Source: JBKJVQ01 sp046717125
GTDB taxonomy: Bacteria > Pseudomonadota > Alphaproteobacteria > Rhizobiales > Methyloligellaceae
Assembly (NCBI GenBank): GCA_046717125.1
Contig: JBKJVQ010000200.1
Span: forward strand, 1-13,046
DNA: 13,046 nucleotides
Direction: 5' to 3'
Shown here in pieces: positions 1 through 5,937 of the stretch; the stretch's first letter is position 1, and every line of letters starts with the position of its first letter. The notes beneath the pieces were generated by a model, which made no database searches, was not told the DNA's origin, and saw only the letters and a list, made by a program, of their open reading frames with translations. Made by a program: the position numbers and the translations under genes.

Positions 1-34
1 TTTCCTCGGCGCGCAAATTCGTGGGGCATACGTT

Positions 35-880
35 ATGCGGCTTGTGTGTTATGGCGATCGCGGGCTGGAAAAGCCCGGCCTTATCGATAGCGAAGGCGTC
101 CTGCGCGACCTATCTGGCGAGGTCGACGATATTGCGGGCGATGTCCTGTCCGCGACCGGCTTGCGCAAGCTTGGCAAGCTCAAAGCGGCCGGGCTGCCGC
201 GCGTAAAGGGCAAGCCCAGGCTCGGCGCGCCGGTTGGCGGCACGTCCAACTTCATCGGTGTCGGCCTGAACTATGCCGATCATGCGGCGGAGACCAAGTC
301 GGAGGTGCCGGACGAGCCCGTGCTCTTCAACAAGGCGGTGTCATGCATATCCGGTCCTAACGACGACATCGTGCTGCCCCCCGGATCCGAAAGGACGGAC
401 TGGGAGGTCGAGCTTGCGGTCGTCATCGGCAGGGAAGCGACGCGCATCGCGCGGCGCCAGGCCATGGCGCATATCGTCGGCTACTGCATCTGCAACGACG
501 TCTCGGAGCGCAGATACCAGAGGGGCAGCGGACAGTGGGTGAAGGGGAAGTCATCGCCATCCTTCGGCCCGCTCGGACCGTGGCTCGTCACGCGCGAGGA
601 TGTCCCGGACCCGCAGGCGCTCGACCTCGCCCTCGATGTGAACCGCAAGCGCATGCAGTCCGGCTCGACGTCGCGCATGATTTTTCCGGTCGATTTTCTC
701 GTGACCTATGTCAGCCGCTTCATGACCCTTCTGCCCGGCGACATCATCACGACCGGTACCCCGCCCGGCGTCGGGATGGGCCGCAATCCTCGTGTTTTCC
801 TGAAGGAAGGCGACACGGTCCGGGCGCGTATCTCGGGGCTTGGCGAGCAGCGGCAAAGCGTCGTTATGGCGGTGAAGTAG
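35..880 (+). CDS. Fumarylacetoacetate hydrolase (FAH) family protein
   Basis: This 281-residue protein has the FAH C-terminal catalytic fold, used by metal-dependent hydrolases and lyases that cleave C-C or C-N bonds in 2-oxo acids. Family marks visible are GVGLNYADHAAE (residues 75-86, His83 and Glu86), the metal ligands Glu124 and Glu126 in DWEVELAVVIG with Asp155 in CNDVSER, Lys171 in VKGKSS, and the TTGTPPGVG loop (239-247). The length and short N-terminal domain fit the single-chain bacterial COG0179 group annotated as ureidoglycolate lyase or 2,4-diketo-3-deoxy-L-fuconate hydrolase; the substrate cannot be read from the sequence. It is cytosolic, with no signal peptide. The usual GKSxDTF loop reads GKSSPSF here, so substrate preference may differ. 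The start is the first ATG in frame; only a weak GGGG lies 10 bases upstream. It converges on thiD and is not part of the CBB operon. Confidence 0.9.
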   Translation: MRLVCYGDRGLEKPGLIDSEGVLRDLSGEVDDIAGDVLSATGLRKLGKLKAAGLPRVKGKPRLGAPVGGTSNFIGVGLNYADHAAETKSEVPDEPVLFNKAVSCISGPNDDIVLPPGSERTDWEVELAVVIGREATRIARRQAMAHIVGYCICNDVSERRYQRGSGQWVKGKSSPSFGPLGPWLVTREDVPDPQALDLALDVNRKRMQSGSTSRMIFPVDFLVTYVSRFMTLLPGDIITTGTPPGVGMGRNPRVFLKEGDTVRARISGLGEQRQSVVMAVK

Positions 881-894
881 CGGGTGTCCTTCAC

Positions 895-937
895 CATCCC
901 GCGCCGCGTTCGCGCAGCGCATCGCGAGACCCGGGAC
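895..937. repeat. Possible degenerate palindromic intergenic repeat
   Basis: The gap between the convergent FAH gene and thiD (881-1031) holds ATCCCG (896-901) and CGGGAC (932-937) flanking a segment rich in GCGC, followed by CCAGCGA. The outer boundaries resemble a repeat type I remember from alphaproteobacterial intergenic regions, with ends like ATCCCG...CGGGACCCAGCGA. The arms pair only partly. A short stem GAAGC/GCTTC (988-992 and 999-1003) also lies here but has no T-run, so no clear terminator was found in either direction. Identification is from memory and tentative. Confidence 0.3.
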
Positions 938-1031
938 CCAGCGATAGACTCTTTGGCTTTGCTTTAGATGGCCTAAATCCCCCAACAGAAGCTGTGCGGC
1001 TTCCGGGATGGTGCCGAGAAAATTTTGGCGC

Positions 1032-1832
1032 CTATCGCCACCAGCCATGAAAATGGTGCACGGGCCCCCGTCCCTGCCCGATCTTCAGCGCGTCGGCGGT
1101 CGCGATCGCGCCGGTAATGTAGCTCTTTGCCCTGGTCACAGCCTCGGGAAGCGACGCGCCGTGCGCCAGATGGGCTGTTATGGCGGACGCGAGCGTGCAG
1201 CCCGTGCCATGCGTGTTGCGCGTCTGAAGACGCGGCGCCGCGAATCGCGCGGAGCCCTCGCCATCGACGAGAATATCGACCGACTGCGCGCCTCCGCCGT
1301 GACCGCCTTTGAGCAGCACTGCCTTGGCGCCCAACGCCAGTAAGGCGCGCGCTTGTTCCTCCATTTCGTTTTCGTCGCGCGCCTCGATCGTGCCGAGCAG
1401 CCGCGCCGCCTCCGGAATATTGGGCGTGATAAGTGTGGCGCACGGAATCAGATCACGCAGTGCGGCCTCTCCGCCAATTTCGAGCAGCGCGTCGCCTGAC
1501 GCTGCGACCATGACTGGATCCAGCACTACCGGGGTGTTCCCGGCATGGGCGTCGAGCCCGGCCGCTACGGCCTCCACTGCCTCAGCCGTGCCGAGCATGC
1601 CGATCTTGATCGCCTTCACAACGAGATCGGAGAACACCGCATCCATCTGAGCGCGGATGAAATCCGCAGGCACGGAATGCACGCCCGTTACCCCGCGTGT
1701 ATTCTGCGCTGTAAGCGCGGTAATGACGCTCGCGCCGTACACGCCGAGTGCGGAGAAGGTTTTGAGGTCCGCCTGGATGCCTGCGCCGCCGGACGAATCC
1801 GATCCGGCAATGGTGAGCGCGATGGGTGTCAT
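1032..1832 (-). CDS. thiD: Hydroxymethylpyrimidine/phosphomethylpyrimidine kinase
   Basis: The 266-residue product belongs to the ribokinase-like ThiD family. It phosphorylates 4-amino-5-hydroxymethyl-2-methylpyrimidine (HMP), then HMP-phosphate, giving the diphosphate that thiamine phosphate synthase joins to the thiazole. Marks seen are AGSDSSGGAG (9-18), DPVM (105-108), TPN (136-138), KGGH (175-178) and the anion-hole motif HGTGCTLASA (208-217) with Cys212. The GPVHHFHGWW tail is typical of stand-alone ThiD. Its ATG overlaps the cbbY stop as ATGA, which suggests translational coupling. It is the last gene of the CBB operon. The product is needed for thiamine diphosphate, the transketolase cofactor, so the location makes sense, though that link is inference. 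No TPP riboswitch was recognised in front of it. It lacks a fused ThiE domain. Confidence 0.95.
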   Translation of the reverse strand: MTPIALTIAGSDSSGGAGIQADLKTFSALGVYGASVITALTAQNTRGVTGVHSVPADFIRAQMDAVFSDLVVKAIKIGMLGTAEAVEAVAAGLDAHAGNTPVVLDPVMVAASGDALLEIGGEAALRDLIPCATLITPNIPEAARLLGTIEARDENEMEEQARALLALGAKAVLLKGGHGGGAQSVDILVDGEGSARFAAPRLQTRNTHGTGCTLASAITAHLAHGASLPEAVTRAKSYITGAIATADALKIGQGRGPVHHFHGWWR

Positions 1833-2611
1833 GCCGCCTCAACGCGGCCGGAACCATGCGCTGCGTGCCACTTCCGAAGCTGATCGATCGTCACCCGGTC
1901 ACCGTCGAGTGCCGCACCCGATAGGTACTCCGCTGGCGCATCATCGTCTCCGAGAACGGTCACGCAGGCGAGCGCGTCGCTGAAATCTTTATCGTCGAGG
2001 TTGATTGACGGCGTAACCACGCAGGCAATTCCGGCGCTAACCGCCGCATTGAGCCCGTTCTCCGAGTCCTCGAAGGCAATACAGGCGCTGGCAGGAACGC
2101 CCAGTTTCTCGAGCGCGAGAAGATACACGTCAGGCGCGGGCTTTTTCGCGGTTACCATGTCGCCGGCGGCAACAGCGTCCACTTCATCCATCGCGCCTTC
2201 GCCGATCGTCGCTTCCAGCAGAGCCTTGATGGCCGGGACGGTCGTGGTGGTCGCGATGGCCACCTTCAGCCGTGCCGCGCGTGCCTCGTCGATCAGTCGC
2301 TTGATCCCCGGCCGCAACTGGGCGGCGCCGGATTTTACCAGCTCCGTGTAGTGTGCCGTCTTTCGCTGGTGAAGCGTCGAGAGCGGCCCCGAAGCAAGCC
2401 GACGCTTGTCGGCCTCGGGTCGGTGCGCTTCGACGTAGTGCACGATGCGCTCCTTGCCGCCGGTGACCTGGAGCAAGTCCCGATAAAGCGAGCGATCCCA
2501 ATGCCAGTCGAGACCTTCCTCCGTGAAAGCCCTGTTGAAGGCTTGTCGGTGGGTCTCTTCGGTCTCTGACAGCGTCCCATCGACATCGAAGATTAGCGCC
2601 TTCAACTCCAT
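1829..2611 (-). CDS. cbbY: CbbY-type HAD phosphatase, probable xylulose-1,5-bisphosphatase
   Basis: This 260-residue HAD-superfamily phosphatase has the alpha-helical cap. Motif I is FDVDGTL (8-14; Asp9 nucleophile, Asp11 acid/base) followed by SETEETHRQAFN, which is characteristic of CbbY. TGGKERI (50-56) is the cap signature, TTTT (121-124) motif II, KKPAPDVY (156-163) motif III, and FEDSENG (180-186) motif IV. Characterised CbbY proteins dephosphorylate xylulose-1,5-bisphosphate, a misfire product that blocks Rubisco, to xylulose-5-phosphate. This argues that the host has Rubisco although none is in the window. The start at 2611 is chosen because homology begins at MELKALIFDVDGTL; AGGGA lies about 11 bases upstream. 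An extension to 2659 would add 16 unrelated residues. Its stop overlaps thiD by four bases. Confidence 0.93.
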   Translation of the reverse strand: MELKALIFDVDGTLSETEETHRQAFNRAFTEEGLDWHWDRSLYRDLLQVTGGKERIVHYVEAHRPEADKRRLASGPLSTLHQRKTAHYTELVKSGAAQLRPGIKRLIDEARAARLKVAIATTTTVPAIKALLEATIGEGAMDEVDAVAAGDMVTAKKPAPDVYLLALEKLGVPASACIAFEDSENGLNAAVSAGIACVVTPSINLDDKDFSDALACVTVLGDDDAPAEYLSGAALDGDRVTIDQLRKWHAAHGSGRVEAA

Positions 2612-2647
2612 GATCAGATGGCTTCCCTGAACTGCTGTTCTTGTGGG

Positions 2648-2668
2648 TCCCCCGCCCAAGCCGGGGGA
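2648..2668. repeat. GC hairpin between rpe and cbbY
   Basis: A 7-bp perfect stem TCCCCCG/CGGGGGA with a 7-base loop lies in the 81-base gap between rpe and cbbY. The transcript has no U-run after it, so it is not a simple intrinsic terminator. It may stabilise an mRNA 3' end or mark a processing point. A near copy of its left half, GTCCCCGCCTAAGCC (2685-2699, compare 2647-2662), covers the rpe stop codon, so the hairpin may have arisen by local duplication. Confidence 0.5.
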
Positions 2669-2692
2669 TGTAGCAAATTTGGATGTCCCCGC

Positions 2693-3370
2693 CTAAGCCA
2701 CTTTCCTCACGGCGTTCTCGGCGCTGGCGCGGATGGTTGCGATGTTCTCCTTCAGCGCCCCGCCGTTGAACACGGCGGCGCCTGCGACCAATACGTCCGC
2801 GCCTGCTTCCGCGACCAGCGCCGCCGTCTCGGGTTTCACGCCGCCATCGACTTCGAGATGGATTGGCCGCTGGCCGATCATCTGGCGAATCCGCCGGATC
2901 TTTTCGATCTGCGACTCGATGAAGGACTGGCCGCCAAAGCCGGGATTGACGGTCATGACGAGGATCAGGTCGACCTTGTCGAGTACATATTCGATCGAGG
3001 ACTCATGGGTCGAGGGCGTCAGCGTCACGCCGGCCTTCTTGCCAAGGCTGCGGATGAACTGGAGGGAGCGGTCGACGTGGGGCCCGGATTCCACGTGCAC
3101 CGTGATGATGTCCGAACCCGCCTTCGCGAAGGCCTCGAGATAAGGATCGCACGGCTTGATCATAAGGTGAACGTCGAAGCACTTTTGCGAGTACGGGCGC
3201 AGCGCCTTCACGACATCCGGGCCGATCGTAATGTTCGGCACGAAATGTCCGTCCATCACATCGACATGAATCCAGTCGCAGCCGGCCTCGTCGATGCGTC
3301 GGACGTCTTCGCCGAGCTTCGCGAAATTGGCCGATAGGATCGACGGCGCGATCAGTATCTTGCGATCCAT
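2693..3370 (-). CDS. rpe: Ribulose-phosphate 3-epimerase
   Basis: The 225-residue TIM-barrel enzyme interconverts ribulose-5-phosphate and xylulose-5-phosphate. In the CBB cycle it turns the xylulose-5-phosphate made by transketolase into the phosphoribulokinase substrate. APSILSANF (8-16) and HVDVMDGHFVPN (35-46) are diagnostic. His35, Asp37, His68 and Asp175 (in EVDGG) are the expected metal ligands, with Asp37 and Asp175 as the acid/base pair. VNPGFGGQ (141-148) is the phosphate-side loop motif. The start at 3370 matches where family proteins begin (MDRKILIAPSIL), with GGAGG about 11 bases upstream; an ATG at 3439 would add 23 residues read through a palindrome and is rejected. In this context the gene could equally be called cbbE. 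Confidence 0.96.
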   Translation of the reverse strand: MDRKILIAPSILSANFAKLGEDVRRIDEAGCDWIHVDVMDGHFVPNITIGPDVVKALRPYSQKCFDVHLMIKPCDPYLEAFAKAGSDIITVHVESGPHVDRSLQFIRSLGKKAGVTLTPSTHESSIEYVLDKVDLILVMTVNPGFGGQSFIESQIEKIRRIRQMIGQRPIHLEVDGGVKPETAALVAEAGADVLVAGAAVFNGGALKENIATIRASAENAVRKVA

Positions 3371-3401
3371 CGGGCTTCGGCCCTCCGTCTGCAACGCAAA
3401 T

Positions 3402-3430
3402 TGTATGGCCGAGCGCGGCTCGGCCATACA
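3402..3430. repeat. Perfect 13-bp inverted repeat upstream of rpe
   Basis: TGTATGGCCGAGC (3402-3414), a 3-base loop GCG, and GCTCGGCCATACA (3418-3430) form a perfect palindrome in the 146-base fba-rpe gap, 32 bases before the rpe start. As RNA it would be a very stable hairpin. The transcript continues AATTTGCG, so there is no proper U-tract. An mRNA stabiliser, processing site or attenuator are possible roles. A weaker stem CCCGA/TCGGG (3466-3470 and 3479-3483) lies nearby. Confidence 0.75.
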
Positions 3431-3516
3431 CGGGTTCATATCACGCCGGCCAAGCCCCGTTCATGCCCGACTAAAGGCTCGGGTGACGATGAGGGCTGGA
3501 GGCATGGCGCAGGCGC

Positions 3517-4599
3517 CTATTCTGCCGCCCTCGCCACGGCGATTTGCGGGTCGAGCGCGCCCTTGGCATAGCGCTTGGCCATCTCAGCCATCGGAATGAC
3601 CTTGATCTTCGAGGCGTTGCCGGCCGTGCCGAAGGCCTCCAGCCGGTCCTTCACCACCTTGCGCATCGCGGCTATCGCAGGCTTCAAATATTTGCGCGGG
3701 TCGAATTCGGACTTATCCTCGGTCAACACGCGACGCACTTGGGCGGTCGCAGCAATGCGGAGGTCGGTATCGATGTTGATCTTGCGCACGCCGTGCTTGA
3801 TGCCGCGCACGATCTCCTCGACCGGCACGCCGTAGGTCTCTCGCATCTCGCCGCCATATTTGTTGAACTCGGCCTGCAGATCCTCCGGCACGGACGACGA
3901 GCCGTGCATGACGAGATGCGTGTTCGGCAGCTTGCTATGGATCGCCTCGATCACGTCCATGGCCAGCACGTCGCCGGTCGGCTTCCGCGTGAACTTGTAG
4001 GCGCCGTGGCTCGTGCCGATGGCGACAGCGAGCGCATCCACCTTGGTCTCGGCCACGAACTCAGCCGCCTGGTCGGGATCGGTCAGCAACATGTGCTTGT
4101 CGAGCGTGCCCTCGAAGCCGTGACCATCCTCGGCCTCCCCGCCGCCGGTCTCGAGCGAACCGAGACAGCCGAGCTCTCCCTCGACCGATGCGCCGACCAT
4201 GTGCGCCATGTCCGTCACCTTCTTCGTGACGGCGGTGTTGTACTCGTAGGAACCCGGCGTTTTGGCATCTTCCTCGAGCGATCCGTCCATCATCACCGAT
4301 GTGAAGCCGTGCTGGAGGGCCGACAAGCAGGTCGCGGCGTTGTTGCCATGGTCCTGGTGCATGCAGAGCGGGATGTTCGGGTATAGCGCTTGCAGGCCTT
4401 CGATCAGCTTCGCGAGCATCAGATCTCCGGCATAAGAACGCGCGCCACGGCTCGCCTGGATGATGACCGGGGAGTTCGTCTCCTGGGCGGCCTCCATGAT
4501 GGCGAGGCCCTGCTCCATATTGTTGATGTTGAAGGCCGGTACGCCGTAGCCGTGTTCAGCTGCGTGGTCGAGGAGTTGCCTCAGGGTAATCAGCGCCAT
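3517..4599 (-). CDS. fba: Class II fructose-bisphosphate aldolase, Calvin-cycle subtype
   Basis: The 360-residue zinc aldolase condenses dihydroxyacetone phosphate with glyceraldehyde-3-phosphate to fructose-1,6-bisphosphate, and by family knowledge with erythrose-4-phosphate to sedoheptulose-1,7-bisphosphate. HQDHG (81-85) carries the catalytic Asp83 and zinc ligand His84; His198 in GTSHGAYKF and His232 in HGSSS complete the zinc site; GELG (141-144) is present. The length and the GCLGSLETGGGEAEDG segment (144-159) fit the subtype often called cbbA or FbaA type B, longer than the short tagatose-like class II enzymes. GGAG lies 8 bases before the ATG, right next to the arm of the palindrome in the pgk-fba gap. 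It follows pgk in the operon. Confidence 0.96.
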   Translation of the reverse strand: MALITLRQLLDHAAEHGYGVPAFNINNMEQGLAIMEAAQETNSPVIIQASRGARSYAGDLMLAKLIEGLQALYPNIPLCMHQDHGNNAATCLSALQHGFTSVMMDGSLEEDAKTPGSYEYNTAVTKKVTDMAHMVGASVEGELGCLGSLETGGGEAEDGHGFEGTLDKHMLLTDPDQAAEFVAETKVDALAVAIGTSHGAYKFTRKPTGDVLAMDVIEAIHSKLPNTHLVMHGSSSVPEDLQAEFNKYGGEMRETYGVPVEEIVRGIKHGVRKINIDTDLRIAATAQVRRVLTEDKSEFDPRKYLKPAIAAMRKVVKDRLEAFGTAGNASKIKVIPMAEMAKRYAKGALDPQIAVARAAE

Positions 4600-4612
4600 C
4601 TCTTTTTCTCCA

Positions 4613-4663
4613 TTAGATCACGCTGACCCCGGCTTGAGCCGGGTCAAAAACGTGATCATCTAA
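4613..4663. repeat. Compound palindrome in the pgk-fba gap
   Basis: Outer arms TTAGATCACG (4613-4622) and CGTGATCATCTAA (4651-4663) are inverted copies differing by a 3-base ATC insertion. Inside them sits a second stem, CCCGGCT (4628-4634) with AGCCGGG (4637-4643) and a two-base loop. The unit looks like a dispersed palindromic element. On the transcribed strand its outer arm ends two bases before the fba Shine-Dalgarno, so folding could affect fba translation. The only T-run on the transcript side precedes the inner stem, so it does not look like an intrinsic terminator for the operon. Confidence 0.65.
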
Positions 4664-4669
4664 ATTGTT

Positions 4670-4716
4670 GAGCATGATGTCGTTCGAGAACCGCTTCACT
4701 TTTCGGCATCAGGCTC
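4670..4716. repeat. RIME-like palindromic intergenic element
   Basis: The element begins GAGCATGATGT and ends GCATCAGGCTC, nearly inverted copies, with CGAGAACCGCTTCACTTTTC inside. This layout and core match what I remember of the RIME-type repeats of Rhizobiales, whose ends read GAGCATGAT and whose core reads AACCGCTTCAC...TTTCG. Its distal arm overlaps the pgk stop codon: the TGA falls within TGAGCC. Together with the adjacent palindrome at 4613-4663 it fills almost the whole pgk-fba gap. Recognition is from memory without a database search. Confidence 0.65.
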
Positions 4717-5929
4717 AGTGCTTCATCAGCGCCACGATCCCGGGGAGATCGCGGCCCTCGAGCCATTCCAGAAATGCGCCGCCTGCCGTCGACACGTAGG
4801 TGAAGTCGGAGGTAGCGCCTGCCGCGTTCAGCGCGGCTACCGTGTCGCCACCGCCGGCGACCGAAATCAGCTTGCCCGCGTCAGAGAGCGCAGCCGCTTC
4901 TTTGGCGAGGGCGAACGTGCCCTCCTCAAATGGCGCAATCTCGAATGCGCCGAGCGGACCATTCCAGAGCAGCGTCCTGCTGTTCGCGAGCACGCGTTTC
5001 AGATCGGCGACGGTCTGCGGTCCCACGTCGAGGATCATCATGTCGTCCGGCACCTCGTCGAGCGCCACGACCTTGTTATTGGCACCTTCCTTGAAGGCGT
5101 CCGCGACGACCACATCGGTGGGGAGCGCGATTCGGCAGCCCGCCTTTTTCGCGGCCGCCACGATCTCGTGCACCGTATCCTTGAAGTCCCGCTCGCACAG
5201 CGACTTGCCGACCTCTACCCCTTGCGCGAACAAAAACGTGTTGGCCATGCCGCCGCCGATGATGAGCGTGTCGACTTTCGCTGCGAGGTTTGTCAGCACC
5301 GGGATCTTGGTCGAGACCTTCGCGCCCCCGACGATCGCCACCACCGGCCGCTTCGGCGTCTCCAGCGCCGCTACCAGCGCCTTGATCTCCGCCATCAGCG
5401 ACGGCCCGGCATAGGCCGGCAGGATATGCGCGATGGCTTCCGTCGAGGAGTGCGCGCGATGCGAGCAGGAGAAGGCGTCGTTGACATAGATGTCGCCGAG
5501 CTTCGCGAGCTTCCTGGCGAAGCTCTCGTCGTTCTTCTCCTCGCCGGAATCGTAGCGGACGTTTTCCAGCAGCGCGACGTCGCCGTCCTTCATGGCTGCG
5601 ACCGCCGATTCGGCTTCAGCACCCTCATAATCCGGGATGAACGAGACCGTGCCGCCGTTCATCAGCGATCCCATCTTGTCGGCGATCGGCTTGAGCGAAG
5701 TCTCCGCCGAGCGCTTCCCTTTCGGACGGCCGAAATGGGACATGACGATCACCTTGGCGCCGCGATCAGACAGCGCCTTGACCGTTGGCACGAAGCGCTC
5801 GATCCGGGTCGCGTCCGTGACCTTGCCGTCCGCCATCGGCACGTTGAGGTCGGCGCGGATCAACACGCGCTTGCCCCTGACGTCTATATCGTCCGTCGTC
5901 GGAAGTTTCGATGCATCGATGCTGCTCAT
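4715..5929 (-). CDS. pgk: Phosphoglycerate kinase
   Basis: The 404-residue two-domain kinase converts 3-phosphoglycerate and ATP to 1,3-bisphosphoglycerate in the CBB direction. N-terminal substrate motifs are RADLNVPM (25-32) and SHFGRPKG (64-71). The nucleotide side shows GGAKVSTK (201-208), WNGPLGAFE (322-330), GGGDTV (359-364) and STAGGAFLE (380-388). Length is normal. The ATG lies 8 bases after the transketolase stop, and the AAGG of TAAGGCG, overlapping that stop, serves as ribosome-binding site. Cluster neighbours normally include gap between tkt and pgk; here nothing is between them. Its stop codon lies inside a RIME-like repeat. Confidence 0.97.
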   Translation of the reverse strand: MSSIDASKLPTTDDIDVRGKRVLIRADLNVPMADGKVTDATRIERFVPTVKALSDRGAKVIVMSHFGRPKGKRSAETSLKPIADKMGSLMNGGTVSFIPDYEGAEAESAVAAMKDGDVALLENVRYDSGEEKNDESFARKLAKLGDIYVNDAFSCSHRAHSSTEAIAHILPAYAGPSLMAEIKALVAALETPKRPVVAIVGGAKVSTKIPVLTNLAAKVDTLIIGGGMANTFLFAQGVEVGKSLCERDFKDTVHEIVAAAKKAGCRIALPTDVVVADAFKEGANNKVVALDEVPDDMMILDVGPQTVADLKRVLANSRTLLWNGPLGAFEIAPFEEGTFALAKEAAALSDAGKLISVAGGGDTVAALNAAGATSDFTYVSTAGGAFLEWLEGRDLPGIVALMKH

Positions 5930-5937
5930 GTTTCGCC

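Noticed and set aside
1..34. Promoter for the FAH gene
   Set aside because: Only 34 bases are available and no convincing -10/-35 pair is visible; the gene may belong to an operon starting outside the window.
881..1031. Bidirectional terminator between FAH and thiD
   Set aside because: Only a 5-bp stem GAAGC/GCTTC without a T-run on either side was found.
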